A DNA stretch of 64,000 nt from an uncultured Slackia sp. (GCF_934630525.1 NZ_CAKTVX010000006.1:1-64000), one strand, 5' to 3'; positions 1-8,431 are shown, counted from the stretch's first letter. Notes: a model not told the origin generated them from the letters alone. A program made the numbers and translations.

Positions 1-314
1 AGCTGCAACGTTCCAACAAATCAAAAGGTCTTAGAATCTATGGCTTAGCCCTTGACTTCATATAGCTGGTCTCCTTTGGTTGCGGTATTCCTTATTGCGT
101 CCTCCACGCTACGACGATTGCCTATTGCGAAAAAGCGATTTTAAACGGGTAAATTTATCTTCGAGCTTCTGCTCGCGTTCCCGTCGGGGCTGGTTGTTGC
201 GCCTGTGCTTATGCCGGCATTCGCGGTCGCTTCGGTACTTGGGCGATGGCGCGGATGCTCGTGTGGCGGGGCGATGTTCGCGTACGCGTGGCGCGCGATA
301 AATAGGACGAGCCT
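1..314. other. Upstream region without a convincing gene
   Basis: I see no supportable gene here. Short open frames at 80-301 and 205-453 have arginine- and cysteine-rich compositions typical of out-of-frame reading. The stretch probably holds the end of an upstream unit and the promoter of the gene that follows. Confidence 0.4.
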
Positions 315-917
315 ATGGATAAAGGCAAATTCGTCTCGCTTTACGATTGGAAAGGCGCGTTTGGTGCAAGCGTCGCGCCCTTCGACTATATTAAGAGCAT
401 GTTGTCACATGCCGCCGATGGGGCGGCGTTTTGGAATGGAGGAAGCATGTTGAGCGATTCCGAAAAAGCCCTCGCGGAAATGATGGCTGCGCAATTCATG
501 GACAAGGGCGATGCCGCTGCCGCCGAACCCGCGGAGGGCACGGTGAAAATCACGTTCTTCGAAAAGGGCAACACCGTTGATAGCTCCATCGAGGGCATTG
601 CTTCGCGCATGCAGTTCGATGGTTGCTTCGCGATTGATGAATACATGATTCAGCGCAAAGACGGCACGCCGGTCGACGCTGGCTTTGGTGCCGACTTCAA
701 CGACGCGGGCGGCCCGGTGGCGTCGTGGGTGTGGTTCTCGCGTCCCGTGAACGGCCCCGTGAAGGCCAAATTCGAAGAGCGCTTCAACGGTTCGTTCGAC
801 GAAGAGGGCCTGCGCATGGATATCCTCACGGAGGATTTCCTTGCTTTTGCCGATTCGGGGGCATGGAATGCATTCGCGGTGGAAGACGATGAAGACGATC
901 AGGTTTTGTTTGAGTAA
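315..917 (+). CDS. Hypothetical acidic cytoplasmic protein, about 200 aa
   Basis: Family not recognised. The product is 200 residues, acidic, without a signal peptide or membrane segment, and ends in a strongly acidic tail (EDDEDDQVLFE). The ORF at 315 has a weak AGGACGAG ribosome site. An internal ATG at 447 is preceded by a better site (ATGGAGGAAGC), so a 156-residue product starting MLSDSEKALAEMM is a real alternative. A strong intrinsic terminator follows 30 bases after the stop, which supports this as a transcribed single gene. Function unknown. Confidence 0.6.
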   Translation: MDKGKFVSLYDWKGAFGASVAPFDYIKSMLSHAADGAAFWNGGSMLSDSEKALAEMMAAQFMDKGDAAAAEPAEGTVKITFFEKGNTVDSSIEGIASRMQFDGCFAIDEYMIQRKDGTPVDAGFGADFNDAGGPVASWVWFSRPVNGPVKAKFEERFNGSFDEEGLRMDILTEDFLAFADSGAWNAFAVEDDEDDQVLFE

Positions 918-946
918 ACGCAGCCCTCGCGTTGAATGAAGATTTG

Positions 947-981
947 AAAGCCCGGGATGAAGATTCATTCCGGGCTTTTTT
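947..981 (+). terminator. Rho-independent terminator
   Basis: AAAGCCCGG and CCGGGCTTTT arms flank a small loop and run into a T tract directly downstream of the gene ending at 917. Confidence 0.85.
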
Positions 982-1204
982 GCGTTTGAGATGCGGCTCG
1001 ATGGGGCGCATGGGGAAATGCGGGTTTGGCGCTGGAGCGCGGCTTAATGTTGGCGCAGAGTGCCCGTGCTTGTGGCTCGGCTTCTGATGGGACCCGGGTG
1101 CATGACGGGTGCGTGAGGAGGTCGGGTGCGCGACGGGGCGCGACTTTGGTGCGGATGTGCGCCAGGGCACCGGCTTGGGCCGCCGGGTGCGTGGCTTCTG
1201 CGGC

Positions 1205-2044
1205 TTATTCGCCTTTTGCGCGTTTTGCTTTGCGGCGTTTGTGGACAAGGGCGCCCGCCAACACGACAAATGCAGCAAAGCAGGCCAGTGCGGCAGCGGC
1301 TACGTAAGGGAGCACGGCCCGATAGCCGATTTTGCCTTCCTTGGGATTCGCAATAATCTGAAACGTCGCATGCGTGTCGCCGGCGCAATTGCCGATGCCC
1401 TTCACCATGAGCGTCGCGGTGCCTTCGTTCACGTTTTCGGAATAAGACACCTCGTAATCGACGCCTTTTACAAGGGTGCGACCGTCGAGCTTCACGACGG
1501 GATCGGGCTCAATGGGGTAGCCTGTGCGCACGTGGTCGGGAATCATGTCGACGGTTGCGTTCGCCAAGTCGGCTGGCAGAATCACGAAGCTCGTTTCCAC
1601 GGTGCCCGTGTAATCGCCTGCGCCGGTGATGGTCGCATGCACCGTGCCCGGATTGATGAGGTCGCCGTCGAATTGCACGTTGAAATCGACGCCCTCGCGA
1701 AGCGACGCCTCGGTTTTCTTGCCATCTTTGATTGAATCGATGCGCAGAGTTACCGTGGGACGCTTTTCGGTGCCGTCGTACATTACGTCTTGCAGGCCCT
1801 GCACGCGGGCGGTGGCAATATCGGTTGCCTCGAGGGCTTCGAGGGTCTTTTTCGCCTGGTCGTATGTCGAAAGCGCCGGGCCAAGTTCTCCGCGTATAGA
1901 ATCGGCGGCTGCGAAGATGGCATTGCGGGAGGTTGCTGTGCCATCGCCTTCGGCATCGTCGGCGAAGGCCGCGGGGGCGAACATGGAGGCGCTCAGCGCG
2001 AGCGCGCATGCGGCGCCGGCAAGGGCGCGGGCGTGTTGTGGCAT
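1205..2044 (-). CDS. Secreted Ig-like repeat protein with C-terminal membrane anchor
   Basis: The predicted surface protein has 279 residues. The N-terminus is a signal peptide (hydrophobic ALAGAACALALSASM, then AFA-DDA). The middle holds two tandem beta-rich repeats of about 75 residues, with paired phrases GVDFNVQF...GTVHATITGAGDYTGT and GVDYEVSY...GTATLMVKGIGNCAGD. These resemble bacterial Ig-like/MBG-type modules of surface proteins. The C-terminus is one hydrophobic helix followed by HKRRKAKRAKGE, with no LPXTG motif, so it is held by the membrane helix and not by sortase. The ATG at 2044 has GGAGG five bases upstream; a GTG at 2050 overlaps that site and is less likely. Ligand unknown. 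Confidence 0.75.
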   Translation of the reverse strand: MPQHARALAGAACALALSASMFAPAAFADDAEGDGTATSRNAIFAAADSIRGELGPALSTYDQAKKTLEALEATDIATARVQGLQDVMYDGTEKRPTVTLRIDSIKDGKKTEASLREGVDFNVQFDGDLINPGTVHATITGAGDYTGTVETSFVILPADLANATVDMIPDHVRTGYPIEPDPVVKLDGRTLVKGVDYEVSYSENVNEGTATLMVKGIGNCAGDTHATFQIIANPKEGKIGYRAVLPYVAAAALACFAAFVVLAGALVHKRRKAKRAKGE

Positions 2045-2158
2045 AGTCACCTCCTCAGGAATTCTGCAAGTATTCAGTGCGATTGATTATAGCCTGCCCA
2101 TAAGGGTTCATCATGGTAAGCTGTGCGGGTATCACGAGAAGTTCCAAGGGGGAATGGC

Positions 2159-2410
2159 ATGCATACGTTCAATACGCGTGGCACGTGCTCGCGCCAAATC
2201 AATTTTGACATCGTCGACGGCAACGTGCACAACGTGAGCTTCGTTGGCGGCTGCGACGGCAATTTGAAAGCCATCTCGAAGCTTATCGAGGGCAAGCCCG
2301 TCGATTGGGTTGTTTCTGTCCTCGAGGGAAATACCTGCGGTCGCCGCACTACGAGTTGCGCCGATCAGCTGACGCAGGCTCTGAAGGCTGCCGAGGCGGG
2401 CGAAATCTAA
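2159..2410 (+). CDS. TSCPD domain protein (TIGR03905-like)
   Basis: This 83-residue protein matches the small four-cysteine TSCPD family (TIGR03905 type), related to the C-terminal domain of some ribonucleotide reductases. Seen: TRGTCSRQI, the VSFVGGCDGNLKAI core, and CGRRTTSCADQL, giving four conserved cysteines that may bind zinc. The start at 2159 is chosen because the AAGGGGGAA ribosome site lies just upstream; the frame could extend to 2123 but lacks a site there. It is a single-gene unit with its own terminator. The cellular role of the family is not established. Confidence 0.85.
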   Translation: MHTFNTRGTCSRQINFDIVDGNVHNVSFVGGCDGNLKAISKLIEGKPVDWVVSVLEGNTCGRRTTSCADQLTQALKAAEAGEI

Positions 2411-2435
2411 GCGGAACGCATTCGCCGTTTCGTCA

Positions 2436-2478
2436 AAGGAGGGGAGCGGGCATTGGGCTCGCTCCCCTCCTTGTTTTT
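2436..2478 (+). terminator. Rho-independent terminator
   Basis: AAGGAGGGGAGC pairs with GCTCCCCTCCTT, followed by TTGTTTTT. It ends the TSCPD gene. Confidence 0.9.
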
Positions 2479-2483
2479 GTTGC

Positions 2484-2515
2484 ACCTGCTAAACGCCACG
2501 AACATTCAGCAGGTT
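2484..2515 (-). repeat. Dispersed hairpin repeat, family A (diverged copy)
   Basis: On the minus strand this reads AACCTGCTGAATGTTCGTGG then CGTTTAGCAGGT. It is a diverged copy of the hairpin found at 8387, 58091 and 63782. It sits just past the HAD gene stop on that strand and could end the lrgAB-HAD operon. Confidence 0.6.
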
Positions 2516-2532
2516 GTGCGTCGCTTTCGCGT

Positions 2533-3294
2533 CTAGAGCGTCGAGAACGCCGTGAAGTTTTTCAGGCGCACGTCGGCGAGGGCCTGGCATGCTTCGGCGT
2601 CGCCTGCGCTGGCCGGCTCGTCGATGAGCATCACGGGGAAAGCGGCCGCATGCGCCGTTTCGATGGCATGCAGCGAATCTTCGAACACGAACGTGGTCTC
2701 GCGCGGAGTGCCCAGGTGCGAAAGCGCCAGTTCGAAAATATCGGGTTCGGTTTTGCTGGCGCCCACTTCGGTGCAGGTGAACAGCGCCGAGAAATATTTA
2801 AGAATATCGAGTCGCTCGAGGGCCGCAAGCGCGCAGTCGCGGCGTGTGGCGGTTGCGACGCACATGGCGACACTCGCGTTGCTCAACGCCTCGAGCATGT
2901 CGACGACGCTCGGCTTGCACTGGATGCAATCGTGGTAGGCGAACTCAATGCCGCTCATCACGCCCGTGCAAATTTCTTCAATCGATTGTTCCAGGCCGTA
3001 AGTTTCCTTCATGTAGCGCGCCGAGCCCTCCATGGTAAGGCGCTTGAAGTGGTAGCGAATGTTGGGTTCGGGCGTTTTGCCGAGTGAGCGAAGGTAGCGC
3101 TCGCCCAGGTCGTCCCACCAAGGCATGGAATCGAGCAGGGTTCCGTCCAGATCGAAAATCGCGCCATGAACGCACTGTGGGGCGCTCGGCCACACGACGC
3201 CGTGTGCCGTTTCGATGACGGTTCCGCCTGTGAGCTCCGCCGTTGCCGCCGGCGTGTTCGCTCCAATGAAGTCGAGGGTAGAAATGCTGCCCAA
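2533..3294 (-). CDS. HAD-family hydrolase (beta-phosphoglucomutase/phosphatase type)
   Basis: Haloacid dehalogenase superfamily, subfamily I, probably a phosphomonoesterase or phosphosugar mutase acting on a small metabolite. All motifs are visible: motif I FDLDGTLLDS at about residues 47-56, motif II in ATAT around 146, motif III lysine in ASKTEPDIF, and motif IV FEDSLHAI. The cap domain lies between motifs I and II. The N-terminus carries about 45 extra residues before motif I. The start is TTG: an AAGGAG site that overlaps the lrgB stop lies five bases before it. It is third in an lrgA-lrgB-HAD operon. Substrate unknown. Confidence 0.85.
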   Translation of the reverse strand: MGSISTLDFIGANTPAATAELTGGTVIETAHGVVWPSAPQCVHGAIFDLDGTLLDSMPWWDDLGERYLRSLGKTPEPNIRYHFKRLTMEGSARYMKETYGLEQSIEEICTGVMSGIEFAYHDCIQCKPSVVDMLEALSNASVAMCVATATRRDCALAALERLDILKYFSALFTCTEVGASKTEPDIFELALSHLGTPRETTFVFEDSLHAIETAHAAAFPVMLIDEPASAGDAEACQALADVRLKNFTAFSTL

Positions 3295-3303
3295 GTTCGC
3301 TCC

Positions 3304-3996
3304 TTACATAATGGCCGTGGCCGCAATAACGATAAAGCATGTGAGCAGGCCCGATACCGCAATGGCCACGCCGCTCATGGCTCCTTCGAGCTTGCCCATT
3401 TCAAGGGCCTTTGCCGTGCCAACCGCATGGCTGCACGTGCCAATGGCCACGCCCTGGGCCACCTTGTTCTTAATGTGGAACAGGTTCGCCAGCATGGGCG
3501 AGAAGATAGCGCCCATAACGCCCGTGGTCATGACGGCCGCCATGGTAATCGACGCCGTGCCGCCCAGCTCGCCAGTCACGGCAAGCGCGATGGGGGCGGT
3601 CGTCGATTTCGGCAGCGTGGAAAGCGCCACTTGGTCGCCCAGGCCGAACAGCTCGCACAGCCCGTACGCGCTCACCATGGAAACGATGGATCCTACCAAG
3701 CATCCTACGAAAATCGGCAGGAAATTACTCTGCAGAATTTTGCGTTGCTGGTAAATGGAGAACGCCAACACGGCAGTGGCGGGGCCGAGCATGGACGAAA
3801 TGAGCGTGGCTCCCTTTTCGTACGATTCAAGGGGAATATTGAACACGGTAAGGGCGATCATAATGATGGCCACCGTGACGAGCAGTGGGTTGAGGAGCGG
3901 CGAATTCGTTTTACGGTTGAGCCATACCGCGAAAGCGAACACGCCAATGCTCAGCGCCAGGCTTCCGCCGGCTTCGAGAATGCTTGCGATATCCAT
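3304..3996 (-). CDS. lrgB: LrgB/CidB-family membrane protein
   Basis: The protein has 230 residues and about seven hydrophobic segments, characteristic of the LrgB/CidB family. It partners LrgA in holin-like control of murein hydrolase activity or, by newer evidence in other bacteria, in export of small metabolites such as pyruvate or glycolate. Family signatures seen: NPLLVTVAIIMI near the N-terminus, LPKSTTAPIAL and GVAIGTCSHAVGTAKALE in the second half. The start at 3996 (MDIASILEAGG) lies 2 bases beyond the lrgA stop, so the pair is translationally coupled. The open frame continues upstream to 4185 but that part is antisense-like sequence over lrgA. Confidence 0.9.
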   Translation of the reverse strand: MDIASILEAGGSLALSIGVFAFAVWLNRKTNSPLLNPLLVTVAIIMIALTVFNIPLESYEKGATLISSMLGPATAVLAFSIYQQRKILQSNFLPIFVGCLVGSIVSMVSAYGLCELFGLGDQVALSTLPKSTTAPIALAVTGELGGTASITMAAVMTTGVMGAIFSPMLANLFHIKNKVAQGVAIGTCSHAVGTAKALEMGKLEGAMSGVAIAVSGLLTCFIVIAATAIM

Positions 3997-3998
3997 GG

Positions 3999-4448
3999 CT
4001 ATTCTCCTTCGGTCGTGAATACGCCGGACAGATGCACGTCTTCGCCGGCGCGTTTGCCCATAATGTATTTCTGCAAGCGTCCAACAAGAATGACCGTAAG
4101 CGCCGTGGAGAGGAACACGAGCACGGTGGTGATGATGCATACGAGCGCGAACCAGCCGATGCGGTCGCCAATCATGGGGATACACCTTAGAATCGTGACG
4201 CCGGCGGGAATAAAGAAGACGGGCATATATTTCAGCAGAAAGCTCGATACGAGTTCGATTTTGCTTTCATCGATCATGCCCGAGATGAGCAGCGAGAGCA
4301 GAATGCCCATACTGCAGATGTTCGCAGGAACCTCGACGGGCAAATGGACCGAAACTGCTTCGCCGATATAACAAACGCCGGCAAGGAAAGCCAGCTGAAT
4401 GAAGAAAAGCGTAAGCCGTTTGCTGTGGAATTTGATGCGCTCTCGCAT
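3999..4448 (-). CDS. lrgA: LrgA/CidA-family holin-like membrane protein
   Basis: The protein has 149 residues and four predicted membrane helices, typical of CidA/LrgA holin-like proteins. Seen: RLTLFFIQLAFLAGVCYIGE (helix 1), the conserved VPANICSMGILLSLL, and a long hydrophobic stretch FVSSFL...ALVCIITTVLVFLSTALTVILVG. The start at 4448 (MRERIKFHSK) has GGAG 12 bases upstream; longer in-frame starts up to 4646 lack a site and give an unrelated-looking extension. First gene of the lrgA-lrgB-HAD operon, whose three genes nearly touch. Confidence 0.88.
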   Translation of the reverse strand: MRERIKFHSKRLTLFFIQLAFLAGVCYIGEAVSVHLPVEVPANICSMGILLSLLISGMIDESKIELVSSFLLKYMPVFFIPAGVTILRCIPMIGDRIGWFALVCIITTVLVFLSTALTVILVGRLQKYIMGKRAGEDVHLSGVFTTEGE

Positions 4449-4740
4449 GGGTGGGTCATCTCCAGGGTTTCGGGAAAAGGGGTCGTCATCGTACACCCGC
4501 ATGGCGCTGCTCTTGGAAATGTGAAAAAACGTCCATGGCGCCTTGGCAGCATCTTCATGTTTTGCAACGTGGTCCCTAAAAGTCGAATCGCACTTTTGAC
4601 CTGCGCTTTGCGTAGGTTTTACGTTCGTGCGGCATGATGATTCCAACGGATTGGGCTTTTCTCACGCTCGCGAAAAGGGGTTCGGGCCCTTTGCGGCAAG
4701 CGGGCGATAGGGACTTCGCGTTCGCGGAAAGGGGTCTGTC

Positions 4741-4902
4741 ATGGAGCTCGCGATTTTGCTTGTGGCGCTCGCGGTAACGCTCGCTGTGTGCTTTGCGGCG
4801 CTTCGTTTGCTTGCCTATGAGTTCGATTGCGTGTGCGGACCGAGCGTTAATGGACGTCAACGCGCGCGGAACGTGCGCCAGGAATTGGTCGATTTAAGCT
4901 GA
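4741..4902 (+). CDS. Small single-helix membrane protein (53 aa)
   Basis: Short ORF with an AAAGGGG ribosome site nine bases before ATG. The product starts MELAILLVALAVTLAVCFAA, one strongly hydrophobic helix of about 24 residues, followed by a short tail with a CVC pair and basic residues. It stands alone between lrgA (divergent) and a repeat-rich intergenic region. No family recognised. The support is the ribosome site plus coherent membrane-protein composition; it could still be a chance ORF. Confidence 0.45.
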   Translation: MELAILLVALAVTLAVCFAALRLLAYEFDCVCGPSVNGRQRARNVRQELVDLS

Positions 4903-5117
4903 CGAGCTGATGCTCGTGTTGGGCTGACGAGCTGTTCGAACCGAGCCGACAAGCTGGCTGACCTAGGCTGATGGGGCGATTGGCCCGGTCCGATGAACTT
5001 GCCGGGCTGGGTTGCCTGGCCGTCCGAACTAGATTGGCAACCTGGTCGGTTTGGGCCGACGAGGTTGTGGTTGAAAAGGTCTCGGTTGGAGCCGTCTTCC
5101 GCTGATTGGGAACTGAT

Positions 5118-5188
5118 TTTTTGCAAATGGCGGCGGTTTTGACCAGCGCCGGCTCGTTTGTGGTCAAAACGGCCGCCATTTGCAAAAA
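5118..5188. repeat. Inverted repeat, family B, copy 1
   Basis: Two 28-base arms (5118-5145 and 5161-5188) are reverse complements with one mismatch and flank a 15-base loop. Arm key sequence: GCAAATGGCGGC and GGTTTTGACCA. It lacks a T tract after a GC stem and is too long for a simple terminator. Confidence 0.8.
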
Positions 5189-5316
5189 GAGCCGGTCGGT
5201 GTGCCGTCTTTTCTTCTCGAAAAGGCATCTCTAGGCGCGCCGAAGCGCCCACGGAGGGTTTAGAGCGGCCTCTGGAGAGCGCAGGGGGCATTTCCCGGCG
5301 ACTTGCGCTCCCGCGA

Positions 5317-5386
5317 TTTTTCGAATAGTCGCCGTTTTGACCAGTTTCTGATCGTTTGTGGTCAAAACGGCCGCCATTTGCAAAGA
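5317..5386. repeat. Inverted repeat, family B, copy 2
   Basis: The right arm (5359-5386) is identical to the copy at 5161 over its first 26 bases. The left arm (5317-5343) keeps CGCCGTTTTGACCA but has diverged outward. Two copies 200 bases apart point to a mobile or regulatory palindrome and not to chance. Confidence 0.75.
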
Positions 5387-5707
5387 GAAGCGTTCGTCCG
5401 ATGTTTGGCGATGCCCGTCGAAGTCTGCTGGCATTCGCCGACGCCTGCCGACCTTCCGTCAAAGTCCGTCGGCCTTCATCTGCCCCATCGTTCTTCCGCC
5501 GAGACCCACGACCTCCGCTAAAACCTGTCGGTGCCCGCTCGATGCCTGCTGGCGTTTGCGGACGCTCGCTACGCAGCGCAATGCGCGTTTTCGCGATGGC
5601 GTTGGCTGCCCTCTTCCATTTTGCGCGCTCCGCCGCTATACAATGGTGCAAATCGAAAATGCGCTGTGGCAACTGCTGCCGATTAAGCGCCATCTAAAGG
5701 AGCGAAC

Positions 5708-6385
5708 ATGGAAGAAGACGTGTGCACGGCAAGCTTCGATGAAGCGGCCGGATTGCCCGAATTGCTCGGCATCGAGCAGGTGAGCGATGGCTGGATCAAG
5801 AAATATATTCTGACGTACCGCTTGCCAAATGGTCGAGAACTGAAATATGACGTGGTTTCGCGCAAGGGCCTCGAAGAATATCGCAGCGAAATCGAGACGC
5901 TGGGAACCGTTGCGCCCCAGGTTGATGCGGTGTGCATTGTGGGCCATACGGCGAACGATGAGTTCCTGCTCATTCGAGAATTTCGTTTTCCCATGAATCG
6001 CATGTGCGTGGCGTTTCCCGCTGGCTTGCGCGAGGCTGGCGAGGATGTCGTGGAATGCGCGGCCCGCGAGCTGCGCGAAGAAACTGGCTTCGATTTGGTG
6101 CGCGACGAATGCGGCCAGCCGGTGAGAGCGCGCGCATGCGTGCAGCCTGGTTTTTCGTCGCTTGGTATGGGCGACGAGAGCATCGCCATGGTGTTCGCCG
6201 AGGTGGAGCGCGTGGCGGAACCGCGCAGCGAGTCGACCGAATTCATCGAGTCGTTCCTTCTTCCGCGCGCCGAGGTGCCGGCGTTTCTGAGCGAGAACCG
6301 CGATCCGCTTTCCATTCGTTGTCAGTTGGTGCTCGAGATGGTGGCTCAGCCGCCGTTCGAATTTGGCATGAAGGCGGGTGCGTAA
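5708..6385 (+). CDS. NUDIX hydrolase (ADP-ribose pyrophosphatase-like)
   Basis: The protein has 225 residues and a complete Nudix box: G-L-R-E-A-G-E, seven residues, then RELREETGF (about residues 105-127). This gives the metal-binding REUXEEXGU core. Family members cleave nucleoside diphosphates linked to another moiety, commonly ADP-ribose or nucleotide sugars; the layout resembles NudF/YffH-type proteins. AAAGGAG lies six bases before the ATG. The next gene begins with GTG on the base after this stop, so the two are translationally coupled. Exact substrate not determinable. Confidence 0.85.
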   Translation: MEEDVCTASFDEAAGLPELLGIEQVSDGWIKKYILTYRLPNGRELKYDVVSRKGLEEYRSEIETLGTVAPQVDAVCIVGHTANDEFLLIREFRFPMNRMCVAFPAGLREAGEDVVECAARELREETGFDLVRDECGQPVRARACVQPGFSSLGMGDESIAMVFAEVERVAEPRSESTEFIESFLLPRAEVPAFLSENRDPLSIRCQLVLEMVAQPPFEFGMKAGA

Positions 6386-7747
6386 GTGGCGCAAAACGAG
6401 CAGTTTCGAAATTCATCGCGCGATAACCGTGGTGCGCGAGATGGCCAAGACAGTCAAGAAGCGCGTCGCTCGAGCGGCCGTAGCGGTCAAGGGGCGCGTC
6501 GCTCGAACGCGAGAGATGGTTTCCGAGGGCGCGACTCGCGCAAAGGTGAGCCAAGCGATCGCGGTGCTTCGCGCAATGGGTGCGCGGCTCGAGGCGCTTC
6601 GCGCGGCGACGGTGAGCCTCGCGGCGATCGCGAGCTTCGCGGCGCGGGCGCCCGCGGCGATGTTGAGATGGCGGCTGCGGAGCCTGCTTTCGAACCGTTG
6701 CCGGCGCAGTATCCCCTTATGGTGGGCAGCATCGACGGCGGACGCAAAGTCGAGGTGCTGTGTCGCGACAAGGGCGCCGACCAGTTCGCGGCGCGTCTTC
6801 GCAAGGTGGCGAAGGATCGTCGTAAGTGGGCGCGCGACAACGACATTTCGTGCTACCGCGTTTACGATGCCGACTTGCCCGATTTCGCCGTGGCCATCGA
6901 TCGCTATGATGGCGTATGGAAAAGCGAAGGCGAGAGCTGCCTGGTCATAGCCGAGTATCAGGCTCCGAAATCAATCGACGCGGCCAAGGCTGCCGCCCGT
7001 CTGGACGATGCGGTGGAAATCGCTTCGGCCACGCTTGGCATTCCTCGCGAGCGCGTGTTCCTGAAGACGCGTCGTCGCGAAAAAGGCGGCGGCCAGTATA
7101 CCGACCAGCAAAAAGAAGGGCATGTGCTCTATACGCAGGAATCGGGCAACGTGTTCGAGTGCGATCTGGGCTCATATTTGGATACGGGCATTTTCCTCGA
7201 TCACCGTGTGACGCGCGAAATGGTCGGAAGCATGGCCGAGGGCAAGTCGTTTTTGAACCTGTTCTCGTACACGGGCACATGCACGGTGCACGCGGCGGTG
7301 GGCGGCGCAAAATCGACGCTCACGGTCGATTTGTCTCAAACCTATTTGTCGTGGGCGCATCGCAATATGGAATTGAACGGCTGCGATGGTCCCGAACATG
7401 GCTTTGTGCGCGCCGATGTGCTGCAGTGGATCGAGCGTGAGGCGCGCGGATGGCGTCGCTTCGATTTGATTTTCGTCGATCCGCCTACGTTTTCGAATTC
7501 GAAGGCCATGGGCAAAAACACCTGGAGTGTCCAGCGCGACCATGTGAAGTTGCTGACGAATGTGGTGCGCTTGCTCGAACGCGACGGCGTGGCGGTATTC
7601 AGCTGCAACCTGCGCAATTTCAAGCCTGATGTTGAAGCTCTTGCCGAGGCGGGCGTGGCGATTGAAGATATCACGCCGCAGACGATTCCGCACGATTTCG
7701 AGCGCAATGCCAAAATCCATTGTTGCTATTTGGTTCGCAAGGCCTAG
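6386..7747 (+). CDS. RlmK-like class I rRNA methyltransferase with Arg/Gly-rich N-terminus
   Basis: S-adenosylmethionine-dependent methyltransferase matching the C-terminal half (RlmK) of E. coli RlmKL, which makes m7G2069 in 23S rRNA. Seen from about residue 112: SIDGGRKVEVL, then FLDHRVTREM, the SAM-binding NLFSYTGTCTVHAAVGGA, acidic TVDLSQTYLSWAHRN, and the catalytic DPPTFSNSK with VQRDHV. The RlmL half and THUMP domain are absent. Residues 1-95 are a low-complexity Arg/Gly/Ser-rich tail, probably RNA-binding. Start is GTG at 6386, right after the NUDIX stop; an in-frame ATG at 6668 (MAAAEPAFEPL) would remove the tail. Confidence 0.8.
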   Translation: MAQNEQFRNSSRDNRGARDGQDSQEARRSSGRSGQGARRSNARDGFRGRDSRKGEPSDRGASRNGCAARGASRGDGEPRGDRELRGAGARGDVEMAAAEPAFEPLPAQYPLMVGSIDGGRKVEVLCRDKGADQFAARLRKVAKDRRKWARDNDISCYRVYDADLPDFAVAIDRYDGVWKSEGESCLVIAEYQAPKSIDAAKAAARLDDAVEIASATLGIPRERVFLKTRRREKGGGQYTDQQKEGHVLYTQESGNVFECDLGSYLDTGIFLDHRVTREMVGSMAEGKSFLNLFSYTGTCTVHAAVGGAKSTLTVDLSQTYLSWAHRNMELNGCDGPEHGFVRADVLQWIEREARGWRRFDLIFVDPPTFSNSKAMGKNTWSVQRDHVKLLTNVVRLLERDGVAVFSCNLRNFKPDVEALAEAGVAIEDITPQTIPHDFERNAKIHCCYLVRKA

Positions 7748-7904
7748 GCAGAAGAGGGCGGGGCGACCTGCTTTCGATTTCTTCCCACAGATAACGGGAG
7801 TTGTTTATTGATGCAATGTGGCGGTTGCACGAAAATGGCGCCGATGAAGGCGGCCGACGTTGTTGGCGCGAATGGCATTTCTTGCATGCGGAAGGGGAAT
7901 CGGA

Positions 7905-8318
7905 ATGGTTGATGAGAAGCTGATCGAAAAGATGTGGTGCAACGTTCCTGAAGCGCCCGAGTTTCGAGAGAATATCGAGATTGTCGAGGTGAGCGAGCCT
8001 GGATATGTGCACTTCACGATGGACATTCCCGAAAGCCTAGGCAATTATCGTGGCGGCATCCACGGTGGCACGGGCTATTTCATCGGAGAAATTGGCTGCG
8101 GGTTCGCGACCTATTCGTTCGGCGTGAACAACGTGTGCAATTCCGCGAGCATCAATTTCTTCAAAGCGGTGCCGTGCTGCAAGGTTGATGTGACGACTGA
8201 GCCTTTGCATAAGGGTCGCTCGACCGCTGTAATTCGCGTGACCACGCGCGAGGCGGCAACGGGCAAGCTGCTGTTCCAATCGACGCACAATATGTTCCTC
8301 ATGGGGCCGATTGAATAA
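7905..8318 (+). CDS. Hotdog-fold thioesterase (PaaI-like)
   Basis: The protein has 137 residues and a single hotdog domain of the PaaI/YdiI acyl-CoA thioesterase type. Seen: YRGGIHGGTGYFIGEIGCGFATYSFG, in which the HGG motif and the following acidic residue mark the active-site helix, and the strand pairs VDVTTEPLHKGRSTAVIRVTTRE typical of the fold. The likely reaction is hydrolysis of an acyl-CoA; the substrate is unknown. The start at 7905 (MVDEKL) follows GGAAGGGGAATCGGA; the frame is open to 7860 but without a site there. It is a single gene with two hairpins downstream. Confidence 0.8.
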   Translation: MVDEKLIEKMWCNVPEAPEFRENIEIVEVSEPGYVHFTMDIPESLGNYRGGIHGGTGYFIGEIGCGFATYSFGVNNVCNSASINFFKAVPCCKVDVTTEPLHKGRSTAVIRVTTREAATGKLLFQSTHNMFLMGPIE

Positions 8319-8362
8319 GCGCGCGGAGGTCGCTGAGGCGGCGGTCTGGCTTTGCCAGGTTC

Positions 8363-8421
8363 GTTGGCGCGAAAGCGTAGCGCGCCAACCTGTTAAATGC
8401 TCGTAGCGTTTAGCAGGTTTT
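8363..8421 (+). repeat. Double hairpin containing dispersed repeat family A
   Basis: First hairpin GTTGGCGCG/CGCGCCAAC (8363-8389), then the family A repeat (8387-8420): ACCTGTTAAA, a TGCTCGTAGCG loop, TTTAGCAGGT and TTT. This probably terminates the thioesterase transcript. Confidence 0.7.
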
Positions 8422-8431
8422 ATTCGAAACC

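Larger units (their letters stand above)
4903..5707. other. Repeat-rich non-coding region
   Basis: No gene is supportable in 800 bases, although arginine/serine-rich frames are open on both strands. The first 170 bases are degenerate GCTGACGAGCTG/GCCGAC-like tandem units. Two inverted repeats follow (5118-5188 and 5317-5386). A TATACA hexamer at 5637-5642 may be the -10 of the NUDIX gene. Confidence 0.55.

Noticed and set aside
3997..4185. N-terminal extension of LrgB
   Set aside because: His/Arg-rich shifted reading of lrgA; MDIASILEAGG at 3996 is the family-like start.
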